A DNA stretch of 64,000 bases, from the NCBI RefSeq assembly GCF_001570985.1, contig NZ_BCSS01000009.1, positions 1 through 64,000 of the forward strand. The letters are read 5' to 3'. The notes below the pieces were generated by a model. It did no database searches. It saw only the letters and a list, made by a program, of their open reading frames with translations, and had not been told where the DNA came from. Below are positions 21,774-30,621 of the stretch, in pieces. A program made the translations under genes and the position numbers. Each line of letters starts with the position of its first letter. Within the stretch, counting starts at the first letter, position 1. The stretch is from Janibacter limosus NBRC 16128. Its GTDB lineage: Bacteria > Actinomycetota > Actinomycetes > Actinomycetales > Dermatophilaceae.

Positions 21774-23648
21774 TCACTGCCCCGCGGCTGCGAGAACCTG
21801 CGACCACGTGACCTCGCGAGGTGCGCCGACCCGATCCGGGGTGGCCAGGGTGGCGATCGCCCGCGCCCGCTCGAGGCGACCGAGCTCGTCACCGAAACGG
21901 TCGATGACCAGCAGTGACCGCGGACGGGCCAGACCACCCATGATCTCGCGGACGGCATTCATCAGGCCGACACCGACCTCGTCCAGGTCCGGGTCGAGAC
22001 CGGCCTGCGGGTCGAGCACGACAGCGGCGACGAGCGCGCGACCCAGCTCCGGGTCCTTGCGCCAGGTGACCTCGGCAGCCGACACATAGGGGTGGTCCTC
22101 CAGGACCTCGCGGACCTCACGCAAGGAGACGAGCTGGCCGGAGATCGAGACCACACCGTCGGTGCGGCCCAGGAAGGCGATGTGACCATCCTCGTCCCGC
22201 AGCGCAAGATCCCCGGTCGCATAACACCCCGCGTGCCGCGTCCAGTGGGACTCCGCGACAGCCGCCTGATCGCCCTCGACATCGACGAAGGTCCCGGCCC
22301 ACGGAAGCCGGAGCACGGCCTCCCCCGCCAGCCCCGCACCCGCGGCGACACCCGCCGCATCGACGATGTCCAGAGCACAGTCCGGGAGGGCGGTGCCGTC
22401 CGCGGCGCCGCCGGCGTGCGACCCGGCGTCAGACGTGTCCATCACGCGCACGATCCCACCGAGCTCGAGCTGGCCCCAGGCGTCGAACACCTCGAGGTCC
22501 TTGGCCCCGAAGGCCTGCGTCAGCCACTCGGCGAGGTCATCCTCCACAGGCTCACCGGCCGTGGTCACCCGCAGGAGGGAGGGGATCCGTGAGACCTCGG
22601 GCAGCTCCCGCGCCCAACCCCGCACGGTCCGCATGACCGATGGCGTGGACACCATGCTCTCCACGCCGTACCTGGCGATGATCTCCCACGCGCGGGTCGG
22701 CGCCGGCTGGTCGAGAGTGCCCTCGTACATCACCGCCGTGTCGCCATGGGCGAGCGGTCCGTAGATGCCATGGAACTGCGTGACCGTCCAGGAGATGTCC
22801 CCGGCGCACCAGAAGACGCCTCCCGTCCGCAACCTCCGGTGCACGGCGAGCGCTCCCGCCAGCATCGTCGCGGTCCCATGGAGGACGGACACCGGCTGAC
22901 CGCCCTTGGTGGCCAGCGGGACGATGGCGATGGGGTGATCGGGCGGGAGGTGGACAGGTACTGCGAGGTCGTCCTCCTCGTCACGCGACCCTGCCGGAGC
23001 ACGTCGGGTCGGCCCGACGATGTCGTGGTACCATCGGTCCCCCTCGAACCACGCCACGTCCATGCCCGTGCGTCGCACCACGATGGTGTGCTCGACGGAC
23101 CCGCTCGCCAGCAGGGCCTCGTCGGCACGGGCCTTGGTCGGCAGCACCGTCCCGTGCCGCCACGCTCCGTCCTGGGTGAAGAGCACCTTGAGGTCGAGTG
23201 CGCTCAACCGATCGGCCAGCGGCTCGGTCGGCAGCGGAGCGGGCAGGACTGCGTGGACGGCTCCGACACGGGCACAGGCGAGCATCGCGACGACGGTCTC
23301 GGGCAGCCACCCCAGGTGCAGGCCGACTCGGTCCCCCTCCCCCACACCCATCACGCGCAGGGCCCGCGCCAGGGCGGTGACCTGCTGGTGCAGATCGCGA
23401 TAGGTGAGCGATCTCCGGTCACCCGGCTCGCCCTCCCAGTGCAGCGCCACCTGGTCGGCACGCTCGGAGAGGTGGCGGTCGACGCAGTTTGTCGACAGGT
23501 TGACCGTCGCACCGGGGAACCAGCGCCCCGACCGGGGCCCCGGTGTCCACAGCTCGGAGTACGGGTGGTCGAAGTCGATGAGTCCTGCGATGTCGACCCA
23601 GGCCGGGTCCGGAGGCGTGCTGCTGTGCTGCGGCTCACGATCAGGCAT
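21774..23648 (-). CDS. Acetyl-CoA-synthetase-like protein with degenerate catalytic motifs
   Basis: A 624-residue member of the acetyl/propionyl-CoA synthetase branch of adenylate-forming enzymes. The N-terminal fold is well kept (FDHPYSELWTPGP, WFPGATVNLSTNCVDRHL, RSLTYRDLHQQVTALARAL, VGLHLGWLPETVVAMLACARVGAVHA). The signature motifs are not. The glycine-rich P-loop, normally YTSGTTGKPKG, reads VPLATKGGQPVS. The TETG-type motif reads DAWGQLELGG, and the C-terminal catalytic-lysine region reads ELGRLERARAI, lacking the usual GK. The A7-like ATGDLALRDEDGHIAFLGRTDG is normal. It may be a non-catalytic or altered-reaction homologue. The start at 23648 overlaps the end of the IclR gene by 8 bp, so the two are co-expressed. 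Confidence 0.8.
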   Translation of the reverse strand: MPDREPQHSSTPPDPAWVDIAGLIDFDHPYSELWTPGPRSGRWFPGATVNLSTNCVDRHLSERADQVALHWEGEPGDRRSLTYRDLHQQVTALARALRVMGVGEGDRVGLHLGWLPETVVAMLACARVGAVHAVLPAPLPTEPLADRLSALDLKVLFTQDGAWRHGTVLPTKARADEALLASGSVEHTIVVRRTGMDVAWFEGDRWYHDIVGPTRRAPAGSRDEEDDLAVPVHLPPDHPIAIVPLATKGGQPVSVLHGTATMLAGALAVHRRLRTGGVFWCAGDISWTVTQFHGIYGPLAHGDTAVMYEGTLDQPAPTRAWEIIARYGVESMVSTPSVMRTVRGWARELPEVSRIPSLLRVTTAGEPVEDDLAEWLTQAFGAKDLEVFDAWGQLELGGIVRVMDTSDAGSHAGGAADGTALPDCALDIVDAAGVAAGAGLAGEAVLRLPWAGTFVDVEGDQAAVAESHWTRHAGCYATGDLALRDEDGHIAFLGRTDGVVSISGQLVSLREVREVLEDHPYVSAAEVTWRKDPELGRALVAAVVLDPQAGLDPDLDEVGVGLMNAVREIMGGLARPRSLLVIDRFGDELGRLERARAIATLATPDRVGAPREVTWSQVLAAAGQ

Positions 23649-24405
23649 GTCCCAGCGTCCTCCCTGCTGCGCGAGCAGCTCGGCCCAGATGGATGGCCGT
23701 CTCGGCGACGCCCTCGGCGTCCGCCGCATCAGGGACCGTCGCGGCCAACGCCGCAACCGTGACGCCTTGGCCGTCCACGAGCCCCACGGCGACCTCCGCC
23801 GGGAAGGCCGGGTCCACGGGCGCCAGGGCGAGGTGCTCCACGCCCGCCCACCGGGCGCGTTCAGCATCCGTCGCCACCACGCGGTCCTCCTGCGTCGCCC
23901 TCTCCAGCGCCTGCCGCCACTCGTCATCGGTGGCGCGGGACGCGAGGATGCGACCCCCCGCGCACGAGAGCGCCGGACCCACCCGATGCGTCTCGCGGTA
24001 GGGACCCCGCTCGGCTCCGTCGACACGGTCGACGTAGATGACCTCACCGTGCACGAGGATCTGGACGTGCACCGTGTGACCCAGCTGGTCGCGCAGCTGG
24101 GAGAGGTAGGGACTCAGCGCCCCGAGCAGGGGCAGCCGCGACAGGTAGTGGTTGGACAGCCGGGTCAGCTCCGGCCCGAGCCCGTAGCGCGATGACTGGG
24201 GGTCCTGCACGACGAGATCGGCCAGGACGAGTGAGCGCAGGAGGCGGTGCACCGTCGGGATCGACATCTGCGAGCGCTCTGCCAGGTCGGTGAGGTGCTG
24301 CAGGGCCGGACCCTCGCCGAGCAGGTCCAACATGATGACCGCATTGCGGACGGTCCCGAGCCCGCCTCGCCCGACGCTGCCCTCGCTCGCTCGACCGCCT
24401 GCCAT
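23641..24405 (-). CDS. IclR-family transcriptional regulator
   Basis: A 254-residue regulator with an N-terminal winged helix-turn-helix (RNAVIMLDLLGEGPALQHLTDLAERSQMSIPTVHRLLRSL, seen as LTDLAERSQMSIPTVHRLL). A C-terminal IclR effector domain follows (SPYLSQLRDQLGHTVHVQILVHGEVIYVDRVDG, then GPALSCAGGRILAS). IclR regulators usually bind small organic acids and control their catabolic or transport genes. The ATG at 24405 follows a GGGAGGTCAC ribosome-binding site; the frame is open to 24507 but that part lies in the divergent promoter. The gene is divergent from the Liv-type carboxylate transport/ligase operon and coupled to the degenerate synthetase. This makes the operon its likely target. 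Confidence 0.9.
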   Translation of the reverse strand: MAGGRASEGSVGRGGLGTVRNAVIMLDLLGEGPALQHLTDLAERSQMSIPTVHRLLRSLVLADLVVQDPQSSRYGLGPELTRLSNHYLSRLPLLGALSPYLSQLRDQLGHTVHVQILVHGEVIYVDRVDGAERGPYRETHRVGPALSCAGGRILASRATDDEWRQALERATQEDRVVATDAERARWAGVEHLALAPVDPAFPAEVAVGLVDGQGVTVAALAATVPDAADAEGVAETAIHLGRAARAAGRTLGHA

Positions 24406-24493
24406 GTGACCTCCCTGCCCTTGTCGCCCCGAAAAGTTTCCAGTTCCGCGAGGCAAGTCAACCACAGGGCGAAGGATATTTCCGAAGAAGGTC

Positions 24494-24526
24494 TTGCGCT
24501 TACACATAGTGAAAACGTATTCTCAC
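24494..24526 (+). promoter_or_regulatory. Promoter of the Liv/ligase operon with a dyad over the -10
   Basis: TTGCGC (24494-24499) and TATTCT (24518-24523) are separated by 18 bp and form a good sigma-70-type promoter reading toward the gene at 24569. An imperfect palindrome, GTGAAAACGTATTCTCAC (24509-24526, six of nine pairs), is centred on the -10. That is a plausible site for the divergent IclR regulator, which would repress by occluding polymerase. Confidence 0.55.
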
Positions 24527-24568
24527 ACCGTTCCGGTTTCACTGTCGAAGCGGCAAACAGGAGGGTCA

Positions 24569-25450
24569 GTGCTGACCAGGTCCTACAAGCACTCCTTGCG
24601 AGGAGGTCACCTGCCTGCGGGCGAGGTGCTCCTCGAGATCGAGGAGGCAACCCTGAGGTTCGGGGGCGTCACCGCCTTGAGCGAGGTCTCCTTCCGTGTG
24701 ACCGAGGGGCACATCCACTCCGTGATCGGACCCAACGGTGCCGGCAAGTCTTCTCTCCTGAACTGCATCAGCGGGTTGTACCACCCGCAGGAGGGGCGTA
24801 TCCGACTGCACACCGCGGAGGAGCCCCGCGCCGCAGAGGACGTCGGCGCTCGGCACGAGCACGAGCTGACCAAGCTCCCGCCGCACCGGATCGCCCGGCT
24901 CGGGGTGGCCCGCTCCTTCCAGAACATCGAGCTCTTCCACGCCATGAGCGTCCTGGACAACCTGATGCTCGGTCGCCACATCCACATGCGCCACGGCGTC
25001 CTGCAGTCGATGCTCTGGTTCGGGCCCGCCCGGCGACAGGAGATCGCCCACCGCCAGCTCGTCGAGGAGGTCATCGACCTCCTGCAGCTGCAGGCTGTGC
25101 GGACCAAGCCGGTCGGCTCCTTGGCCTATGGCGTACAAAAGCGGGTCGAGCTCGGCCGCGCGCTGTGCCTGCAGCCCTCGCTCCTGCTGCTCGACGAGCC
25201 GATGGCCGGCATGAATGCCGAAGAAAAGGAGGACATGGCCCGCTACATCCTTGACGTCAACGAGCTGGCCAAGGTCTCCGTCGTGCTCATCGAGCACGAC
25301 ATGAACGTCGTCATGGACATCTCCCACCGAGTGAGCGTCCTCGACTTCGGCGTCCTCATCGCTGACGGGACGCCTCAAGAGGTGATGGCCGAGCCGGCCG
25401 TCATCGAGGCCTACCTCGGTGCCGAGGGAGAGGGCGGCGCTCATGTCTGA
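24569..25450 (+). CDS. Branched-chain-amino-acid-type ABC transporter ATPase (LivG-like)
   Basis: A 293-residue ATPase of the HAAT (LivG) class. Walker A is IGPNGAGKSSLLNCISGLY and the Q-loop region is LGVARSFQNIELF. The signature is LAYGVQKRVELGRAL, the LivG variant of LSGGQ, and Walker B is LLLLDEPMAGM with the catalytic region IEHDMNVVMDIS. An insertion of about 25 residues (TAEEPRAAEDVGARHEHELTK, shown in part as EEPRAAEDVGARHEHE) after Walker A is longer than in typical LivG. The GTG at 24569 follows AGGAGG with a short 4-nt spacer; an alternative GTG at 24623 is possible but lacks a site. First gene of a seven-gene operon with two acid-CoA ligases, so the cargo is probably a carboxylic acid rather than an amino acid. 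Confidence 0.88.
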   Translation: MLTRSYKHSLRGGHLPAGEVLLEIEEATLRFGGVTALSEVSFRVTEGHIHSVIGPNGAGKSSLLNCISGLYHPQEGRIRLHTAEEPRAAEDVGARHEHELTKLPPHRIARLGVARSFQNIELFHAMSVLDNLMLGRHIHMRHGVLQSMLWFGPARRQEIAHRQLVEEVIDLLQLQAVRTKPVGSLAYGVQKRVELGRALCLQPSLLLLDEPMAGMNAEEKEDMARYILDVNELAKVSVVLIEHDMNVVMDISHRVSVLDFGVLIADGTPQEVMAEPAVIEAYLGAEGEGGAHV

Positions 25451-27431
25451 CCTGTCCACGGACACCTTCCCCCGACTGCTCGCCGGACTCGCTGCGACCC
25501 GCCCTGACGGTGTCGCCATGCAGGAGAAGCTCTACGGCATCTGGCAACCCCTCACGTGGTCCGAGTACGCACAGCGGGTCCACGCGACGGCCCACGGACT
25601 CGCGGGCCTCGGCGTCGAGCGCGGTCAGGTCATGGCCGTCCTCGGCGACAACCGGCCGGAGTGGCTCATCGCCGAGCTGGCCGCGCAGAGCATCGGCGCA
25701 GCAGTGGTCGGCATCTATCCCACCTCGATCGGCGAAGAGCTGCGTCACATCCTGACCACCTCCCGTGCTCGAGTGGTCGTCGCGGAGGACCAGGAGCAGG
25801 TCGACAAGCTGCTGAAGCTGATCTCGGAGGACAGCTCACCCGAGGATGCGCCGCTGCACATCGAGCGCATCGTCTACTACGACCCGCACGGCCTGGAGCA
25901 GTACACCGATCCTGTGCTGATGGACTTCACCGACCTCGAGGCGATGGGCCTGGAGCGCGCCGCCGAGCTGCCCCACTGGCTGGACGCACAGGTCGAGGCC
26001 GGGCAGGCCGACGACATCGCGATCATCTGCACCACGTCCGGCACGACGTCCAAGCCCAAGCTCGCCGAGCTCTCCCACCGCAACCTGCTCGCCATGGCTG
26101 AGCACCTGACGAGCGTCGACCCGGTCTCCACCAAGGACCGCTATGTCTCCTTCCTCCCCTTCGCGTGGATCGGCGAGCAGATGCTCGCGGTCGCCTGCGG
26201 CCTTTCCCACGGACTGACGGTCTCCTTCCCCGAGGACGCCTCGACCCAGCGCAGCGACATGCGGGAGATCGGGCCGGACCTGATGTTTTCCCCGCCACGG
26301 ATCTGGGAGTCGATGCTCTCCGAGGTCCAGGTACGCATCGACGAGTCGGACTGGTTCAAGCGACGCGTGTTCGGTTGGGGCTACACCATCGGCGACAAGG
26401 TGGCCGAGATGCGGGTCAGTGGCCGCAAGCCCGGACCGCTCCTCGCGATGACCCACCGAGTGGCCGATGCCGTCGCCACCCGGCCGGTCCGGGACCAGCT
26501 CGGTCTCGCCCGGATCCAGCGCTGCTACACCGGTGGCGCGCCGCTGGGCCCGGACGTCTTCCGCTTCTTCCATGCGATCGGTGTCAATCTCAAGCAGATC
26601 TACGGGCAGACCGAGATCTGCGGCATCGCGGTCCTCCACCGCGATGACGATGTCCCCTTCAACACCGTCGGTACGCCGATCCCCGGCACCGAGCTGCGGA
26701 TCACCGAGGCGGGCGAGGTCCTCCTGCGCTCCGCATCCGTCTTCCGTGGTTACCACCGACAGCCGGAGGAGACCGCCAAGGTCGTCGACGCCGAGGGGTG
26801 GCTCAGCACCGGAGATGCCGGGTACCTCGACGACGCCGGTCACCTCGTCATCATCGACCGGGCCAAGGACGTCCTGACCGCCCCGGACGGCACCCGGTAC
26901 TCCAGTGCCTTCATCGAGAACAAGCTGAAGTTCTCCCCGTACATCGAGGAGGCCGTCGTCTTCGCGCCCACCGACGACTCCGGCGGGGGGATGACGGCGA
27001 TGCTCATCATCGACCCGGCGACCGTGGGCTCCTGGGCCGAGCACGAGCGCCTGAGCTACACGACCTTCACCGACCTGACCGCCAAGCCCGAGGTCCAGGA
27101 GCTCGTCGCCGAGGAGACCTCCCGGGCCAACGAGGACCTCCCCGAAGGGATCCGGGTCCAGCGCTTCGTCCTCCTGCACAAACAGCTGGATCCTGACGAC
27201 GACGAGATCACTCGCACCCGCAAGGTGCGCCGCTCGGTGATCGCCGATCGATACGGCGACATCATCGCCGCCCTCGGTCGCGGTGACGAGCGGGTCTCGG
27301 TGAGCAGCCGGGTGACCTACCAGGACGGCTCGAGCATCGACCGTGAGCTGGACCTGACCATCTTCGACCTGACCACCTACTCGGTCCCGCCAGGCCGGGG
27401 CCGCCGACCCGTCTGGAGTGGTCGCCGATGA
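25443..27431 (+). CDS. Long-chain-type acyl-CoA synthetase (AMP-forming)
   Basis: A 662-residue adenylate-forming ligase of the long-chain fatty-acid/aromatic-acid CoA ligase group. Motifs are intact: IICTTSGTTSKPKLAELSHRN (P-loop, shown in part as TTSGTTSKPKLAELS), FLPFAWIGEQML, YTGGAPLGPDVFRFF, IYGQTEICG, and LSTGDAGYLDDAGHLVIIDRAKD. C-terminal blocks are present, ending TRTRKVRRSVIADRY, with Lys in the position of the catalytic residue. SSAFIENKLKFSPYIEEAVVF is characteristic of the FACL group. The ATG at 25443 overlaps the ATPase gene by 8 bp. It sits inside a Liv-type transporter operon, so it most likely activates the imported acid to its CoA ester directly after uptake. The acid itself is unknown. 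Confidence 0.9.
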   Translation: MSDLSTDTFPRLLAGLAATRPDGVAMQEKLYGIWQPLTWSEYAQRVHATAHGLAGLGVERGQVMAVLGDNRPEWLIAELAAQSIGAAVVGIYPTSIGEELRHILTTSRARVVVAEDQEQVDKLLKLISEDSSPEDAPLHIERIVYYDPHGLEQYTDPVLMDFTDLEAMGLERAAELPHWLDAQVEAGQADDIAIICTTSGTTSKPKLAELSHRNLLAMAEHLTSVDPVSTKDRYVSFLPFAWIGEQMLAVACGLSHGLTVSFPEDASTQRSDMREIGPDLMFSPPRIWESMLSEVQVRIDESDWFKRRVFGWGYTIGDKVAEMRVSGRKPGPLLAMTHRVADAVATRPVRDQLGLARIQRCYTGGAPLGPDVFRFFHAIGVNLKQIYGQTEICGIAVLHRDDDVPFNTVGTPIPGTELRITEAGEVLLRSASVFRGYHRQPEETAKVVDAEGWLSTGDAGYLDDAGHLVIIDRAKDVLTAPDGTRYSSAFIENKLKFSPYIEEAVVFAPTDDSGGGMTAMLIIDPATVGSWAEHERLSYTTFTDLTAKPEVQELVAEETSRANEDLPEGIRVQRFVLLHKQLDPDDDEITRTRKVRRSVIADRYGDIIAALGRGDERVSVSSRVTYQDGSSIDRELDLTIFDLTTYSVPPGRGRRPVWSGRR

Positions 27432-28300
27432 GCACCTTCCTCAACCAGTTGATCTACGGGCTGGCCGATGGATCCATCCTCGCCCTCGCCGCCTTGGGCT
27501 TCGTCCTGATCTACAAGGCCACGGGAGTCATCAACTTCGCGCAGGGCGAGTTCCTCCTCGTCGGCGCCTACACCTTCTACACAGCCTTCGTCGTGCTCCA
27601 GCTGCCGCTCATCGCGGCCGCCCTCATCGGGGTCCTCGTTGCAATCCTGATCGGGGTCGTCGTCGAGCGCTTCATCCTGCGGCCGATGGTCGGCGAGAAC
27701 CCGATCAGCATCATCATGGTGACGATCGGGCTCTCCGCGCTGCTCAACGCCCTGGTCCAGGCCTTCTACGGCACGTCACCCAAGAGCCAGCCGAAGATCC
27801 TGCCCACCGGATCGCTCAACCTGCTCGGGGCCACGGTGCCGATCAACCGGCTCCTGGCCATCCTCATCGCGGCCGTGGTCCTGACCGCCTTCACCATCTT
27901 CTTCCGCCGCTCACGTCACGGCATCGCCATGCGCGCCGTGGCCGACGACCAGCAGGCGGCCATGACGATGGGGATCTCGGTTCGCCGGATCTTCGCCCTC
28001 GCGTGGGCCCTGGCTGCCGTGAGCGCCCTGATCGCCGGAGTGCTCGTCGGTGACATCTCCGCGGTCGACCAGAACATCGCCGCCTTCGGTCTTCTCGTCT
28101 TCCCCGTCGTCATCCTCGGCGGGCTCGACTCCGTGCCCGGGACCATCGTCGGCGGGCTCGTCATCGGCCTCCTGCAGCAGTTCACCGGCGGGTACCTGGA
28201 CCCGGGTCTTGCCACCGTCATCCCGTACATCGCTCTCGTCCTGATCCTGCTCGTACGTCCGTACGGGATCTTCGGCGAGACCCGCATCGAGAGGGTGTGA
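27428..28300 (+). CDS. Branched-chain-type ABC permease (LivH-like)
   Basis: A 290-residue inner-membrane permease with eight or so hydrophobic helices. The LivH pattern is clear: LNQLIYGLADGSILALAALGFVLIYKATGVINFAQGEF in pieces (YGLADGSILALAALG, then GVINFAQGEF). GISVRRIFALAWALAAVSALIAGVLVG and VVILGGLDSVPGTIVGGLVIG form the EAA-like loop region. The ATG start overlaps the upstream ligase stop by 4 bp. It pairs with the LivM-like protein to form the translocation channel. Confidence 0.92.
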   Translation: MSTFLNQLIYGLADGSILALAALGFVLIYKATGVINFAQGEFLLVGAYTFYTAFVVLQLPLIAAALIGVLVAILIGVVVERFILRPMVGENPISIIMVTIGLSALLNALVQAFYGTSPKSQPKILPTGSLNLLGATVPINRLLAILIAAVVLTAFTIFFRRSRHGIAMRAVADDQQAAMTMGISVRRIFALAWALAAVSALIAGVLVGDISAVDQNIAAFGLLVFPVVILGGLDSVPGTIVGGLVIGLLQQFTGGYLDPGLATVIPYIALVLILLVRPYGIFGETRIERV

Positions 28301-28306
28301 CCGACG

Positions 28307-29371
28307 ATGGCAGCCACCGCCACGGGTATCCACCACCGCACCTACGTCTCCGAGCTGCGCCTGCGGGCCACGCGCGCCGAGTACTTCCGCCTCGGCCTGC
28401 TCACGGTCCTTCTGCTCGTCCTGCCCTTCGTCCTCGACAACTACTGGCTCTCGCAGGTCAACCTGATCCTCATCGCCGTCATCGGCGCCGTGGGCCTGAA
28501 CATCCTCGTCGGATACACGGGCCAGATCTCCCTCGGTCAGGGCGGGTTCATGGCCGTCGGTGCCTACAGCTCGGCGATCTTCTCGGACCGCATCGGGCTC
28601 CCGACACCACTGGCGATCATCGGGGCCGTCCTGCTGTCCGCTGCCGTCGGCACCTTCTTCGGGCTCCCGGGCCTGCGGCTGAAGGGCCTCTACCTGGCGA
28701 TCGCCACGCTCGCCAGCCAGATGATCATCGAGTTCGTCATCCGTCGTTGGTCGTGGCTGACGGAGGGACACGGATACCTCAACGTCGACCGCTTCGAGGT
28801 CTTCGGCTTCAAGGTCGGCGCACGTGCCGTCTTCGAGCAGCAGTGGTACTGGATCCTGCTCATCCTGGCCGCCCTGACGGTGATCTCTGCTCGCAACCTC
28901 TTCCGGACCGGATTGGGCCGCTCCTTCATGGCGGTGCGCGACCAGGACATCGCCGCCGAGGCGATCGGCGTCAACGTGGCACGGGTGAAGCTCACTGCCT
29001 TCGCCATCTCGTCCGGGTTCGTCGGTCTCGCCGGCGCCCTCACCGCGCACTACAGCGAGGTCGTCTCCTGGGAGAAGTTCACCCTCGACGTCTCCATCCT
29101 CTATCTCGCGATGATCATCGTCGGTGGGCTGGGGAGCATCGCCGGGGCCGTCTACGGCGCGATCTTCATGACGCTGCTGCCCGAGGTCATCCGCCAGGTC
29201 GCCAACGCGATGAGCTCGTCCATGCCCTTCCTCACCGACCAGCTGCCCGCCGTGCGCAATGCCACCTTCGGCCTGGTCATCATCCTCTTCCTCATCATCG
29301 AGCCACGTGGTCTCGACCGCATCTGGCAACGGATGAAGGAGTACATCAGGTTCTGGCCCTTCCGCTACTGA
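28307..29371 (+). CDS. Branched-chain-type ABC permease (LivM-like)
   Basis: A 354-residue permease with a short cytosolic N-terminal extension and about nine membrane helices. LivM features include VIGAVGLNILVGYTGQISLGQGGFMAVGAYSSA (read as GLNILVGYTGQISLGQGGFM). RTGLGRSFMAVRDQDIAAEAIGVNVARVKLTAFAISS and IIVGGLGSIAGAVYGAIFM also match. Its ATG is 6 bp after the LivH-like stop with GTGTGACCGACG between, so it is probably translated by coupling. It forms the membrane channel with the gene upstream. Confidence 0.92.
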   Translation: MAATATGIHHRTYVSELRLRATRAEYFRLGLLTVLLLVLPFVLDNYWLSQVNLILIAVIGAVGLNILVGYTGQISLGQGGFMAVGAYSSAIFSDRIGLPTPLAIIGAVLLSAAVGTFFGLPGLRLKGLYLAIATLASQMIIEFVIRRWSWLTEGHGYLNVDRFEVFGFKVGARAVFEQQWYWILLILAALTVISARNLFRTGLGRSFMAVRDQDIAAEAIGVNVARVKLTAFAISSGFVGLAGALTAHYSEVVSWEKFTLDVSILYLAMIIVGGLGSIAGAVYGAIFMTLLPEVIRQVANAMSSSMPFLTDQLPAVRNATFGLVIILFLIIEPRGLDRIWQRMKEYIRFWPFRY

Positions 29372-29424
29372 CCACCCCGACCACACCCCTTTCGATCTGT
29401 GCCCCACCCATGAAGGAGACAACG

Positions 29425-30621
29425 ATGTCTGCACGAACCCGCTCACTGGCCGCCATGGCCGCCGCATCGGCCCTGCTGCTGACCGCCTGCGGCGGTGACG
29501 GCGCGGACGGCGCCGACTCGGACGAGCCCATCAAGATCGGCATCATCGCCGACCTCACCGGCGCCACCGGTGACGTGGGCACTCCCTACAACGAGGGCAT
29601 GAAGGCCTACATCGACTGGCGCAACAGCGACGGGGGCATCGAGGGACGCAAGATCGAGGCCCTCTCCAACGACTACGCCTACGAGGTCCCCAAGGCCGAG
29701 TCCCTGTACAAGCAGTACCTCAACGACGAGGTCGTCGCCATCCAGGGCTGGGGCACCGGCGACACCGAGGCACTGTCCGGCAGCGTCGGCAATGACGAGC
29801 TGCCCTTCATGTCGGGGTCCTTCGCCGAGCCCCTGACCGACCCGGAGACGGCTCCGTACAACTTCGTCGTGGCTCCGACCTACTCCGACCAGATGCGCGT
29901 CGCGCTCAACTGGATCGCCGAGGACGCCGGCGGCAAGAGCGAGGTGGCCGTCTTCCACAACGACAGCCCCTTCGGCACCGCCCCGGTCGAGGACGGCAAG
30001 AAGTGGGTCAGCGAGAAGAAGCTGGACCTCGGCTACAAGGCCTACGCCATGCCTGGCGGTCAGCAGAACTACGTGGGGCTGCTCTCCCAGGCGAAGAAGC
30101 AGGGCGCCGAGTACATCGTCATCCAGAACGTCGCCTCGCCCGCTGCCCTCGTGGCCAAGGACATCGCAGCCCAGAAGCTGGACATGAAGATCGTCTGCCT
30201 CAACTGGTGCGCCAACGAGCTCTTCATCGAGTCCGCCGGGTCCAAGGTGGCTGAGGGACACATGCTCGTCCAGCCCTTCGCCCCGATGTCTGCCGACAAG
30301 GACGGCCACAAGGTCATCAAGGACTACATCAAGGACAAGGGCATCGACGAGAAGGAGGTCGGCACCTCCTGGGTCCAGGGCTGGTACGCCATGGACGTCA
30401 TGGCCGGAGGCATCGAGAAGACGCTCAAGGACGGTGACGACCTGACCGGCGCCAACATCCGCAAGGCCCTGGAGACCATGGGTGGCCAGGACACCGGAGG
30501 TGTCGTCGGTGACGGCACCGTGGAGTTCACCGCGGAGAGCCACCGCGGCTCGTCGGCCACCGGCATCTACGAGGCCAAGGCCGGCAAGATGGTCGAGGTC
30601 AAGGCAGGCGCGACTCCGTGA
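29425..30621 (+). CDS. Periplasmic-binding-type lipoprotein of the Liv-like transporter
   Basis: A 398-residue solute-binding lipoprotein. A signal peptide of ~22 residues ends in the lipobox LLLTAC, placing the lipidated Cys near residue 23. The mature protein has the type I fold of leucine/amide-binding proteins: IKIGIIADLTGATGDVGTPYNEGMKAYIDW, shown as GIIADLTGATGDVG, then GIEGRKIEALSND and PYNFVVAPTYSDQM. The ATG at 29425 follows AAGGAGA at 6 nt; an in-frame ATG at 29410 would embed that site. The ligand is not deducible. The operon's two CoA ligases argue for an aromatic, branched or medium-chain carboxylate. The last four bases overlap the next ATPase gene. Confidence 0.9.
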   Translation: MSARTRSLAAMAAASALLLTACGGDGADGADSDEPIKIGIIADLTGATGDVGTPYNEGMKAYIDWRNSDGGIEGRKIEALSNDYAYEVPKAESLYKQYLNDEVVAIQGWGTGDTEALSGSVGNDELPFMSGSFAEPLTDPETAPYNFVVAPTYSDQMRVALNWIAEDAGGKSEVAVFHNDSPFGTAPVEDGKKWVSEKKLDLGYKAYAMPGGQQNYVGLLSQAKKQGAEYIVIQNVASPAALVAKDIAAQKLDMKIVCLNWCANELFIESAGSKVAEGHMLVQPFAPMSADKDGHKVIKDYIKDKGIDEKEVGTSWVQGWYAMDVMAGGIEKTLKDGDDLTGANIRKALETMGGQDTGGVVGDGTVEFTAESHRGSSATGIYEAKAGKMVEVKAGATP

